Shown here: positions 30,857-41,787 of the stretch, in pieces | How the letters are laid out: every line of letters starts with the position of its first letter | How positions within the stretch are numbered: position 1 is the stretch's first letter | Source: Agaricus subrufescens | Taxonomy: Eukaryota > Basidiomycota > Agaricomycetes > Agaricales > Agaricaceae | Length of the DNA: 64,000 nt | Assembly (NCBI GenBank): GCA_029945375.1 | Contig: CM057064.1 | Span: 310,001 to 374,000, forward strand | Reading direction: 5' to 3' | The notes under the pieces: model-generated | The model's database searches: none | Seen by the model: only the letters and a program-made list of their open reading frames with translations | Told to the model about the DNA's origin: nothing | Translations under genes and position numbers: made by a program

Positions 30857-33800
30857 GTCGAGGCTTTAGTCTCAGGGTTTTTCAAATTAAGATACTGTCT
30901 TCCGTCTTGATGATTTACGACCTCGCTTGCTGTAACCAAGTCAAAAGGACGACCCAGTAAGACTCTATACGGTGCCTTCTCGACTACGTGCACCTGGAGC
31001 TGTACTGTGAGATCCCCTAAGGTAAATGGCACATTCTTGGCTAGACCACACGTCTGAGACACCTGCCTGTTGGCCGATTGCATGTTAATTTGCAGGCTCG
31101 GATCCCAACTGAGTTTACAGTCTGCGGCAGCCTCCCTCGACATCATCACAACTTGCAACCCGCTATCTAACAGTGCCTCTTCCTCTCGGACACCATTAAT
31201 AAGTGTTGGAATGACTGTCAATTCAGCTACATCCTTTGCTGAGAGACGATTGTGCTCTGCTATCGCAAATATCATAGTCCTCGACTCTTCTGCTGAGTAT
31301 CGAGTCAACAATTGCAGTACCGGGTCTTTCCCTGTACACATATCCTCGACCCCACTAGTCTCGACTGATCCCCCAGTACTCATTAATACGTTTACATCAA
31401 TGACTCTACAGGATCCGCCTTCCTCATCTTCCGAGTTGGTGTTTCTTCTGTCTCAACTGACTGGTACCTCTGCCACTACCTCCTCGATGACTGATACTTC
31501 ACCAGTAGGTACTCTCTTTTTCGAGATGAGTCCCTTCATGGCTTCTGCAGTCGAGGGGCCAATGCAGAAGTTCCTTCTGCGTGATCGTTATATGATTCCC
31601 TTCAAACCTCGATAAAAGTTCCACTACATCCACACCCTCCTTGACTTTAGTCTGGTGCTTATATGCCGGTTCCCCTTTTATTCTCCTTGAAATACTTGGC
31701 AGGTAGTGGTGGCACTTCTACTACCACTTTCAACCCTGGTACCTTCCTATAAGGAAACTTCTCGACTCTCGTGAGACGAGGTCTCTTTTGCCTCAACTAC
31801 TTCCTTCTTCTTATTTTTCTGTTTTCTCCCGGGTTCTCTTTCCTAGAATTGTCCTCGGTCGCCTTAATACCTCTGAAACTAACCCGTTTTCCAGAACTGG
31901 CTTTGTCACCGGACGTCCTAAAAAACGAGCCCTGCTCCTTAGCGGAAGAAAGCAAACTCGATAACTCTCTCAAGAGTACTTCCTCGCTATTATCTTCGCT
32001 CTCTACTATAGTCTCGGAGTCTCCCTGTGCAGAACTACCTGTCACGTCTGGTATTTTATGCAGTAAGACCTCCATTCCAGCAATCTTCCCTTTCAAACTT
32101 TCTAGCTCAAGATCCTTTTTATTTATCCCCTCCTCTCTTTTCAGAATAGTTGGCGGATTCTCATAAGCAGGACCTATATATCCCATATCCGGCTCCTCAT
32201 CTGCTGGTTCATAAATCCAGGATGTGACAGTCACGGGCATAAATTTCCTAACACACTCTCGGATATTCAACCCTGCCCTCGCGGAATTATTGCCGCACCA
32301 TTCGAGAACCGAATCTTGTTACCATCCGTTTTAATCTTTCCATCCTTCTCATCTTGCATCTTATAAGAGCAGGTTGCCCATCTATGGTCCTCGCCACAAT
32401 AGAAACATCCTTGATGACCTTCCGGTGTGTAATTGTTCTGGAAGGCGGTCTGGACACGGAGGAAAGTTATCCAGTGGTCTCGACCCTTGGGTAGTGAAAC
32501 TCGATCTCAATGAGTCGAGACTTCCCTGTAAACTCTTCTGCTGCATCATCCATAAATCCTTCATCACATTCATCTCTTGTCGCATTTCTTGAGATAGCTT
32601 CTTCTGCCAATCCCTGAACCGCGGCTGTCATCTCGCGCTTTGCCGAGCCCCTGGTCTTCGAGGCAGCTCTCTCGACAGTCGAGTCACTAGACTTAACAAG
32701 ATTTTTGCTTCCTACTAACTCCACAGCTTTCGAGATTACTTCCTTCCAATCATACAGATCCTCATTTCTAGTCTGGACATTCGAGCCAGCATTTCTCAAC
32801 GTTCCATTCAGAGCTAGCCTTATATTTAGCTGGTCCCTAAATGTCGAGTCGAGACAACACAAATGCCTCAACTATCTCTCTATTCGAGATAAGTGCAGGA
32901 GGCTTCAAACACTTTTCAGCTATGACCTGGAATTTATGCCTGAAAGATAATAGTCGCGACTCCTTGGCCAAAGTGATAACGTGGAATCTCGAACACAAAT
33001 CCTTTAAAGCTCCCACCAAGCCTGCTTCTTTTTCTACAAGCTCAGGGTATTCTGAGTTGAGCACCTTTCTAAAGTCACTCCATCTTCCCATGGACTCTGG
33101 AATGGCCAGCCATTCCATTCTAATGTCATGTGGAACGTAGGCTAACACCCACTTCATCTTCTCGTTCTCATCTGTCAATGCGACCGATTCACAAGTCTGG
33201 TCAAGGCGCCAGATAAAATCCGGTAATGCATCTACATCACCCTCCCATTTCGGCGCGCCAGCTGTCATTGGTGCAGGCATCTCCCTTCTAGACATTCTCG
33301 GTCTTGCTGCTGGTGGTGGTGGATTTGTAGGGGGTTTCGGTTGTACAGAAGGCTGGCTCAGAGCCAATGTTCTTTTAGCTTGAGGTGAACTTGTAGGGGC
33401 CGTGGGTACTGAAACACTGGCTGCGGCGCTCAAGAATGAAGTTGAGGGAGAGATAGGCTGAGTTGCGGGTAATTTTTCAACTTCCGAGGGCGCAGACTCC
33501 TCCAGATGAAAAAGGTCTTTCAGTTGTTGTTGGTACAAGCTCAGAGCTGGCAGATTAAAAGCTAAACTGGTAGCTGGTGATCCCCCTGACTGTTGAGTGA
33601 ACGGTGATTCTCCGAGACTGACGGAACTCGCGGAAGGAAGTGGTAAACCCTCCCTAGGTACTACTGGCACTTGAATACGAGGCGCAGCTGCACGTCTACT
33701 TGGACTGGCTGATCCAATTATAAAGCCCCCTGGAACTTCCAATCTCGACTGATCAGAACTCCCAAATGAACTCTCTAATCGCCTTTCCAGAAATGGGTTA

Positions 33801-33980
33801 CGCTCTGTATCGTCCGATGCTCCCTCAGTAGGAACTCCCCACACTTTGCATGTAAATTGGGCTCGACTCTGTCTCGACTTCTAACCCTTGACTCTCTTCT
33901 CTCTCCTTTCCTTTTTCTCTTTGCTTCGCTTCCCTAGCTTGCTTCAATGCTAAATCTGGATCCTCAGGGATGGGAATGAG
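30799..33980 (-). pseudogene. gypsy-1 gag and protease, left copy
   Basis: Gag: Pro/Ser-rich N-terminus (EVPGGFIIGSASPSRRAA, LPALSLYQQQLKDLFHLEE), then the capsid-like core (TAGAPKWEGDVDALPDFIW, VPHDIRMEWLAIPESMGRW). A zinc knuckle follows at about 32400 (CFYCGEDHRWATC). An acidic/basic spacer leads to the aspartic protease: PTLINGVREEEALLDSG near 31180, with RVLLGRPFDLVTASEV. It ends ...RPAVNF at the TAA beside the slip site. Frameshifts lie near 32850, 32450, 32280 and 31800. The ancestral gag-protease was one frame, as comparison with the right copy shows. No convincing ATG precedes VWGVPTEG; coding similarity extends to ~33980. Confidence 0.85.
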
Positions 33981-34151
33981 GCTTGAGGCCTGCAAGTTCG
34001 AAGTAGCCCTCCTGATTTCCCTTTTCCAGTTTTCTCCGACTACGCTCCTGTCCTTTGTTCTTTCCTAGACCACCTCTTTCAAGCTGTATCACAAAGGCTG
34101 AACAAAATAAACTCTGAAAAACTTAATCACTTTCAATCTGAAACTCCCCTC

Positions 34152-34164
34152 GCAGTGGGCTCCA
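34152..34164 (-). promoter_or_regulatory. Primer-binding site of gypsy-1, left copy
   Basis: TGGAGCCCACTGC, two bases after the LTR end TCTTCA/TTCTTCA on the minus strand. It begins with TGG, as expected for pairing with a tRNA 3' CCA. The right copy has TGGAGCCCACCGC. The tRNA species was not identified. Confidence 0.75.
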
Positions 34165-34166
34165 GA

Positions 34167-35512
34167 TGAAGAAACTAGATCGGTGTAAATGTGGAAAATA
34201 AAATATAAAAAATATTAAATCGAATGCGAATGCAACCCTTTGAATTACACCGAGTCTCGAGTGCAGTTCATGGGGAGAATAAATCAGAAAGAAAGTGAAA
34301 GTAAGAGTCTTGATTAAGTATTAAATGAAAATAGGGGTAGAATAGAAATGTGAAACAAGTCTTGACTGAATAGAGACCTCTTCCAGACCTATGCATTTTG
34401 ATTAGAACCTTCGAGGCTAAGCTCACGACGACTGTCCTCAATAGAATGGGTTAGACACCTATCTAGGAGGGGTAGTGAGTCCGCCCTAGTGATGCCTCAA
34501 CAAACTCGGAGAGCCTTGACCTGCCTTGCACTTTGAGACAGACTGCAAGACAAGTCGAGCTAGCACCAAATGCTATCGCAATCCTATTAGACCAGTGAAG
34601 ATACTCTCTGAGCAGAACACAAGACCTTCCTGAGTTGAGAAAGAACTTTAAGAAATGCTTAGAACACTGCGAAGTTTAACCAAACTCATTTCACTCACAC
34701 AGCGCTTGGGCAAAGATTCGATCCCAAACCTCGTCCTGACTGGTGACTATATACGATACACAAAAAAACTGAGACAAAATAAACAAATATGAAACAGATA
34801 ACCAAGTCCGTATCCAGTGCTGAATGGGTATAGTCTCCTTGACTCTTCTTTTCCACCAATCAACAGTCTCGACTATTCAGTCTCCTCGACCGAACATTGC
34901 ACTTGCCTAATCTCCCCTCCATTGGCTAACGAGCTTCCAACCCTAGACCCTAGTCTAGGAACCTCGAGGCACATCCCCCACTGATCAACCCATCGATAAG
35001 ATGTCCTCAATTAGACCAAATTTCTATCTCGCCTTTAGTTGCTTGAGATTATCACATTTCGCCCAATCCAGAGTCTCAACCGACAATTCCAACAGTCTCG
35101 CTTCAGGTTCATTCAGTCTCGACATGTGTAATCACCCTACTTCCTAGCCTTTCCTTATTAGGCAGGTAGTAGTTATAGATTCAGTCTAGCATAAGGTCTG
35201 CTAAAGGAACCGCTCCGCTAAGTCCTCAAGCCATCCCATAGCCAGTCTCAATGATAATTCCCAATAAAGTCTCCTAGACTCAGCCTCGAGACTTCCATTT
35301 TAAAGTCCTTGAACGCGATTATATTTCCCCTAAGCAGTACAGTTTTCCTGCTAGGAATGCGGATGCAATCTCAACTGATCCCCTAGTCAACCTTTCTTCA
35401 CACATGTCCTCAACTGAGATTATCTCTAACTGGGTGACGATTGTTCATTCCAAACTTAATACGTACACCTAACCGCATTAAATGTATATTTTCACGTGTA
35501 AACGGCTAAACA
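34167..35512 (-). repeat. gypsy-1 5' LTR, left copy
   Basis: A 1346-bp LTR. The 3' terminus ...CTTCA is at 34167. The 5' terminus reads TGTTTAGCCG, lacking the ATGGCCCCA present in TGTTATGGCCCCAGCCG of the right copy. AT-rich near its 3' end (34180-34220). Together with the LTRs at 40772-41787 and 57131-58518 it defines the family. Confidence 0.9.
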
Positions 35513-36512
35513 TCGGTCTCCCTCAACGCCTTTTCCTTTGTGGCTTCAGCATCGCGCTTTGCAGCCCATGCGTGAATTCTGCTGCTATATCTTTTCAAAA
35601 ATCGGGACACGGCAAAGCGGGCTGGGACATGGCGAGAAGGATGGGGGAACCCGAATTGTTCCAAGTCCCTTCTTATAAGCATCCCAACATGTTCCAATTC
35701 CCCAGATCTACCGCTCACATTGCAACGCTTTTAATTTCATTGCCTCATTCCGTGCCACACTTCCCTTAAGGTTGGGATCCTCAGCTTCTATTTTCGCTCC
35801 CAACAAAGTTCTATTTTTATCCGGGCGCATTCCCTTATGATGTGGCCTTGAGGTTCAGCCTAAGGGGAGGATACTGTTATATCCCATTTCCAAACTTTCT
35901 GATCATTCCTCCTAATGCTTTTCCATCTAGAATGTTCCATTTATTTCCTGTATGTTCCACAGCGAATCAAGGTCAAGTTCTTTCAATGGGATCCGCTAAT
36001 CATTGTCTTTCAGTTCCTTTAATTGGTAAGTCCGCTTCCTGGAACCAGTAGTGGTTGGCCGGTCATGCCATAGTTTCCTTTCCAGAACTACGGTTGTGGC
36101 CCCGCAGTTGCTCTACGACCAAACGCAACGGGTCGTAACTTTCCAATGGCCAATGCGACTATATCCAGATCGGTACTCATTCCTATTGTGATGTGATTGT
36201 GCTATATATTCTATTCTGATTCCTATTCTATTATCCAACTATTCCTTCTGTATTTTTACCCTGTACAACCTTCATATATAAGTTCTGCATTCCTGTATTC
36301 ATTCCTCAGTCTGAAATCGATTCTTAGATTCTACTTCTCAATTCCTATCCTTCCGCTAAGTGTTCCACCAACTCGCATTCTATCCCACTATCGCTCTCTA
36401 GGGGCATCCAGAATCCGATGCAGGGCACACAGTGCACCTTCATGTTGCTGAGGCAATGCTCATCCCCAAATTGGAACTGCCTAGTTCTGACTCTGTGGTC
36501 GTAGTCTTAACA
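35513..36512 (+). repeat. gypsy-2 remnant (LTR plus ~360 bp), left arm
   Basis: 35876-36512 is an LTR with ends TGTTATATCC...AGTCTTAACA (637 bp). It is preceded by AAGGGGAGGATAC, which looks like a polypurine tract and would make it a plus-oriented 3' LTR here. The 35513-35875 flank on the opposite strand carries a decayed version of the gag-like start seen at 57007, which argues for the other orientation. The same remnant sits inverted at 56113-57130, with identical insertion points in the flanking repeats. Confidence 0.75.
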
Positions 36513-36913
36513 CAGACATGGATTTAAGTGGCGTGTATTTCCATATGGGACTGGCAGTTAATGAAATGGGACAATAATGATTGTCAATGTGAATGGTTAC
36601 ATATTGAAGAGCATCCTGGTTTCAAAGTAGAATGGCAGACATGTAGCTAAATGGTAGTTATTGAAAGTATATTTTCATAGGAAACTGGCAGTTGATGAAA
36701 TGAGTCAGCCAGAAGTTTCATTATAAATGGTTACATATTGAAAAGTATAATCCTGTTTTCAAACTATAATGGCAGACATGCATGCAATTGGCAGTTATTG
36801 AAAGTATATTCTCATAGTCAACTGGCAGTTGATGAAACCAGTCAAAGAAAGCCTTCATTACAAATGGTTACATATTGAAAAGTATAATCCTGTTTTCAAA
36901 CTATAATGGCAGA
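36513..36913 (+). repeat. ~137-bp repeat array, left arm, outer part
   Basis: About three units containing ATGGCAGACATGCATGCAA, TTATTGAAAGTATATTCTC, ACTGGCAGTTGATGAAA and GGTTACATATTGAAAAG. The array is interrupted by copia-2 at 36914 and resumes at 43496. The outermost unit (CATATGGGACTGGCAGTTAA) matches the outermost unit of the right array at about 56085. Confidence 0.9.
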
Positions 36914-37158
36914 TGTTGAATGTATTCATTAGGTCAAAGATACAATCATATATCACATGACCTCAGAACCCAGTATATTAGACTTTGTTTCTACATCCGA
37001 TCCTCTTGTTGTTCCTTCCATTCAATCAGAGAATTGTATGTGTCCTCTCTTATCTTGTTATGTATATCATCCTAACCTGTATCTAGTCATATCACTAGGT
37101 ATTAATCAATGGTTGTTCCTTCCATTCAATCAGAGAATCTCATATCACTAGATTAACA
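36914..37158 (+). repeat. copia-2 5' LTR
   Basis: A 245-bp LTR, TGTTGAATGT...CTAGATTAACA. It contains two copies of TTGTTCCTTCCATTCAATC plus AGAGAAT, about 104 bp apart. The 3' LTR has only one copy and lacks the interval, as if deleted between the direct repeats. Confidence 0.93.
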
Positions 37159-37170
37159 GGTTATGGGCCC
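37159..37170 (+). promoter_or_regulatory. Primer-binding site of copia-2
   Basis: GGTTATGGGCCC directly after the 5' LTR. It is identical to the site of copia C at 9086 and complementary to the anticodon-loop side of initiator tRNA-Met. Confidence 0.85.
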
Positions 37171-37397
37171 CGCATAACCAAATTTTTCTAGTGCTTGATG
37201 ATTAAATTGAATTATCAACCCATTATACCCCACTAGGCTTCTATTGCAGGTCATCCATATCTTATTTCAGCTTCAAGACAAAAGATTGGATGCATATATT
37301 CAATATTTTTCTGCATACAATCAACATGTCATTGCTCCATGGCTTCCTGCTTTATTCACTTCAAGGACAAGATGAACATTTATCTGTTTCCTCTTCG

Positions 37398-38645
37398 ATG
37401 TCAATGACGGAGAACTATGAAATCCCACAGCTGAATATGATACAGATGCCCCAAGGGAGCTTGCCAATTTCATCTTCTTTTCATAACAATTTTTGTCCTT
37501 CTTCCCCCATGATAAATAATAATCCTTCACACCATAACTCCCCTGTTCCGATTCAACCCAATTCTTTTACACCTTCACATAACATTCAAAACAATATTCC
37601 AATTTATCAAACCCCTCATAATAACTTTCCTTCAATTTCAAACCATCACCCATTCCAACTGCCTTATTCGCAACCATATTCATTTCCACATATTCAACCT
37701 CAATTTCCATTTTCAAATCCTTTTGTTCAACCATCTCATAATGCACCACACACTCAATTTCCTTACAACCAACCTTTTTCAAATCATGTTAACATTTTGG
37801 CACCTGTCACAAATTTTTCCAACCTTTCTAATTCTTCTACAAATTGTTTAGTAACTAGCATTTCACATCTGGCGGCTCTCAAGGGGACATTGAACTTTGA
37901 TACTTGGGACATCAATTTACGGTCATACCTTGAAGGCACTGGTCAGATTGGATTCATTTATGATATTACAAATGATCCATATGATCCTTCCATTGTTCCT
38001 ATCTACCGTCCACAACTTGGTCCCTCTCCGATGCAAGACAAACTTGAAAATCTGGCTAGCTGGCGTCAAGCCAATAGTCAGGTCAAACATATTATCCTAA
38101 ACAAGCTTTCACTGCTTGTTACTGGATCAATATCCATGTCGACATCAGGTTCATCTCGCAATATATATCTACTTCTCAAGCGAATGTACTCAACAAGGAA
38201 CTGGGTTGGAGGGAAGACAATATGGGAGTCATTATTGTGTGTGAAGCCAATCAACGGCAATATTCAGGCTTTCTGCCATCGATGGCTATCTGACTACAGC
38301 TGTATATGTGCATCACGATTCGAGGTTCCAGCTCCCCTTGCCATTTCCACTTTCTTTAACAATCTACCTACAACCGGACCACCCCTTGTCTTGAAATGTT
38401 CAAGATTTGCGGTCTTGAATCAGCAACCAGGTACTCCTACACACTACATGTTCAAAGTTGTACAAGATCTACTTGTTCAAGTCACTGCTATGGGATGGAA
38501 GCCACCAATGAAGAATAATAATCCCAACATGACTACAAACCATTCACCAAATACAATACCCCAATGTAACAATCTCTCTGTTCCAACTCCAAACTCCAAC
38601 CAACATTGTGAGAATCAGAACAATTTGAATTCAAACAACAACTGA
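37398..38645 (+). CDS. copia-2 gag
   Basis: The open frame extends upstream to an ATG at 37290, but the start at 37398 (MSMTENYEIPQLN) better resembles a Gag N-terminus; the choice is uncertain. Residues 20-150 are an unusual Asn/Pro/Ser/Gln-rich tract (many NNNPSHHNS, FPYNQPFSN types). The retrotransposon Gag core follows: LAALKGTLNFDTWDINLRSYL, ASWRQANSQVKHIILNKLSLL, LLKRMYSTRNWVG. The C-terminus is Asn-rich (NLNSNNN) and ends at a TGA (38643-38645). The polyprotein frame continues in register just after this stop, so gag and pol were probably once one ORF. No zinc knuckle is visible. Confidence 0.8.
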   Translation: MSMTENYEIPQLNMIQMPQGSLPISSSFHNNFCPSSPMINNNPSHHNSPVPIQPNSFTPSHNIQNNIPIYQTPHNNFPSISNHHPFQLPYSQPYSFPHIQPQFPFSNPFVQPSHNAPHTQFPYNQPFSNHVNILAPVTNFSNLSNSSTNCLVTSISHLAALKGTLNFDTWDINLRSYLEGTGQIGFIYDITNDPYDPSIVPIYRPQLGPSPMQDKLENLASWRQANSQVKHIILNKLSLLVTGSISMSTSGSSRNIYLLLKRMYSTRNWVGGKTIWESLLCVKPINGNIQAFCHRWLSDYSCICASRFEVPAPLAISTFFNNLPTTGPPLVLKCSRFAVLNQQPGTPTHYMFKVVQDLLVQVTAMGWKPPMKNNNPNMTTNHSPNTIPQCNNLSVPTPNSNQHCENQNNLNSNNN

Positions 38646-40771
38646 CATCCCCAAGTTAATGCTGTAATTGATGATCAACAAGAAATAGCAGATGATGGGG
38701 GTGGAAACAGAAATATTGTGGAGGTTGTTATGGACTCTAATGGTGACGAAGACTATGCCACAGCAAATGTAATTATGCCTACCACTATCAACTCAGACTT
38801 CGCTATTTCTTTCTATTCAACGTCTGATAAGTCACCACCGGAGATCTCCCTTACTAGCAATGATGATGATTTCATGGGGATGTTTGAAGCGCTTCTTGAT
38901 TCCAGATCTACACATCATATATTCCACAATAAGGATTCATTCACATCCATTGATGAATTGTTTTCATTGCCAGTATCAACTGTGAATCAATCAATGCTCC
39001 CCATCCTTGGCTGGGGAGATGTTACTCTCCTGGTTAGAGGTGACATAGACATCCATATCACACTACGGGGGTGTTTGTTTGCACTATCTGTCCCTGTCAA
39101 TATACTGTCACTAGCTCGATTAACGGCGAAAGGCATAAATTGTACTTTCAATGACACTGGAGTCACCTCATTGTCAATCAGCATATCTAGTCACACGAAT
39201 CCAGTGAAGATCCCCACTGTCTGCAGGAACAGATTGACGTACATCAAATGTGATTTCATAAATTCCTTTCAATCTATGACTCGCAACGATATTTCATTTG
39301 CTGCTTTTCTGTCCCCCACACTCACACCTGACTTGTGGCATCAGTGCTTTGGTCATCTCAATAATGATGCGACCTGGGCTAAGTTGACTTGTGGATATGC
39401 GAATGGAACTTCATATGTGGGGTCATTTGAATGAGAAGTCTGCCCATCTTGTGTCATTGGAAAGGGTGCACAATGCCATCATCCTTTTTGGGGGAATCGA
39501 GCCAGTGCTATTGGTGATCTTTTACATATGGACATCTGTGGCCCTTGGCCTGTACAAACTCCATCCCGTCACTCGTACACCATCTGCATCATTGATGACT
39601 TCTCAAATTTTGGCTTCACTGCTCTTCTAACCCACAAGTCTGATGTGGTCAAAGTGTTCTGCTTTGTTGAAGCATTCCTGTCTAGACAATGTGGGGCCAC
39701 AGTGAAGTCTGTGTGGACCGATGGTGCTCGGGAACTGTGTGAGGGTACTCTTGGTGATCATTTCCGTTCATAGGGAATACACATACAAGTGACTGCCCCC
39801 TATGCTCACCACCAAAATGGCAAAGCAGAATGTTTCATCTGCACAATTGAAGATGGATGTCAGACGCTACTGGCTGCATTGGGACTTCCTGACCAGTTCT
39901 GGGGGGATGCTGTACTGGCTATGCAGTACCTCTGCAACCGCCTCCCTACATCAACACTTCCTTCTGGAAAGATGCCTTATGAGATGATCTTTGGGACTAA
40001 GCCTGATCTTTCTCACCTACACATATGGGGGTGCATTTGTTATCCTGTGATTCCTCCTGAGTGCTGTTCCAAAGCTGGCCCTTGTCGAGTCAGGCCATAT
40101 TTGTGGGCTACCAGGAGGGTTGTAAGGGTTGGCAGGTTCGCTCACTGCCTGGATCCTACTCATTCTCGGATGATGTAATATTCGATGAACTTTGTCCTGG
40201 CCGTTTGGGTACACCTCGTCCTCTCACTTTACCACCTTCATTGTCTGGAGGTATTGACTCTGAGCCTGCGAGACCTACTCATTCCAGAATCAGGACTGCT
40301 AAGGGAGAGGAGTATCAGAGGGAGATCAAGAGACACACAGATGTGAGGAGCAAAAGGAAGATTGGAAACGCACCAAAGTATCACACTGCTCAAGTGCTAT
40401 CACTAACAAGTTATGGTGCACTCAGTGACATTCTCCAGGACAATTATCTGTCTGAGTTTAACCACTTTGGGTCTGCACTCAGTGAAGATGTCGTCATTCA
40501 ATCACAATCCTTTTCCCCTTCTATATCCTCTTGCATGTTGACTTCTTTCGCATATGATAAACCACCGGATACTCTTTGGGAAGCAATGAAGCATAAGGAT
40601 TGGGATTTGTTCTGGGCTGCGATGGATTGTGAACATAAGGGACTGGTGGATATGGGTGCATTTGAAGAAGCTGATTTACCAGTGGGACAAAAAACTATTG
40701 TGGTGCGATGGGTCTACATGTACAAGTTTGATGAGATGGGGAAACCAAAGGAGGGCTGTGAGAAAGTGCGT
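38646..40771 (+). pseudogene. copia-2 protease, integrase and RT N-terminus
   Basis: The protease signature is degraded: LLDSRSTHHIF, where DSGATHH is expected, so the active-site Gly is Arg. GAG-pre-integrase: LWHQCFGHLNND; the zinc ligands continue with CPSCVIGKGAQCHHPF after a TGA at 39432-39434. Integrase core: LLHMDICGPWPV (D), VWTDGARELC (D), HHQNGKAECFI (E), WGDAVLAMQYLCNRLP. A TAG at 39771 and frameshifts near 40075-40110 follow. The linker then leads to RT entry: LWEAMKHKDWDLFWAAMDCE, VRWVYMYKFDEMGKPKEGCEKVR. The frame is cut at 40771 by the solo gypsy-1 LTR and resumes at 41788. Confidence 0.88.
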
Positions 40772-41787
40772 TGAAGAGACTAGATTGGTGTGAATGTGGA
40801 AAATAAAATATAAAATATAAAATTGAATGCGAATGCAACCCTTTGAATTACACCGAGTCTCGAGTGCGGTTCGTGGGGAGAATAAATCAGAAAGAAAGTG
40901 AAAGTAAGAGTCTCGATTAAGTATTAAATGAAAATAGGGGTAGAATAGAAATGTGAAACAAGTCTCAACTGAATAGAGACCTCTTCCAGACCTATGCTGT
41001 TTTGATTAGAACCTTCATGACAAGTGGCTAAGCTCGTGACGACTGTCCTCAATAGGATGGGTTAGACACCTATCTAGGAGGGGTAGCGAGTCCACCCTAG
41101 TGATGCCTCAACAAACTCAGAGAGCCTTGACCTGCCTTCGCACTTCGAGACAGACTGCAAGACAAGTTGAGCCAGCACCGAATGCTATCGCAATCCTATT
41201 AGACCAGTGAAGATACTCTCTTGAGCAGAACACAAGACCTTCCAAGTTGAGAAAGAACTTAAGAAATGCTTAGAACACTGTGAAGTTTAACCAAACTCGA
41301 TTTCACTCGCACAGCGCTTGGGCAAAGATTCAATCCCCAACCTTGTCCTCAACTGGCAACTGTATACAATACACAATAAAAAACTGAGACAAAATAAACA
41401 AATATGAAACAAATAACCAAGTCCATATCCAGCGCTGAATGGGCAGCCTAGCATAAGGTCCGCTAAAGGAACCACACTCCACTAAGTCCTCAAGCCATCC
41501 TGTAACCAGTCTCGATGAGGTTTCCCAATACAGTTTCCCTAGACTCAGTCTCGAGACTCTCATTTTAAAGTCCTCGAATGCGATTATATTTCCCTTAACA
41601 GTACAGTTTTCCTGTTAGGAATCGTGGATGCAATCTCAACTGTTCCCTAGGTCAACCTCTCTTCACACATGTCCTCGACTAAGCTTATCTCTAACTGGGT
41701 GACCAATTGTTCATTCTTGAACTTAATACGTACACCTAGCCACATTAAACGTATATTTTCACACGTAAAATGGCTGGGGCCATAACA
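40772..41787 (-). repeat. Solo gypsy-1 LTR inside copia-2 pol
   Basis: A 1016-bp minus-oriented LTR: plus-strand ends TGAAGAGACTAG...GGGGCCATAACA, matching both gypsy-1 LTRs including the full TGTTATGGCCCCAGCC start. It is shorter than the arm LTRs because the segment equivalent to about 34850-35150 is absent. The codons on each side (...EKVR, then HLVAKGFSQ) adjoin. No clean 5-bp duplication is visible (TGCGT versus GCATC). The form implies LTR-LTR recombination after insertion. Confidence 0.88.

Larger units (their letters stand above)
27010..35512 (-). mobile_element. Ty3/gypsy element gypsy-1, left-arm copy
   Basis: Minus-oriented: 5' LTR 34167-35512, primer-binding site, gag-protease, -1 frameshift site, RT, RNase H and integrase down to ~27045. 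No 3' LTR was found; plus-strand gene sequence follows directly. From 28735 upward it matches the right-arm copy (57131-64000) in inverted orientation, at roughly 90-95% by eye. The inner flanks of both 5' LTRs are homologous, so the two copies come from one insertion that was later duplicated or converted. Confidence 0.9.

Noticed and set aside
35482..36051. Host genes in the ~100-codon plus-strand frames
   Set aside because: They span the gypsy-2 LTR boundary and its polypurine tract, are not conserved in frame in the inverted copy, and have no protein features.
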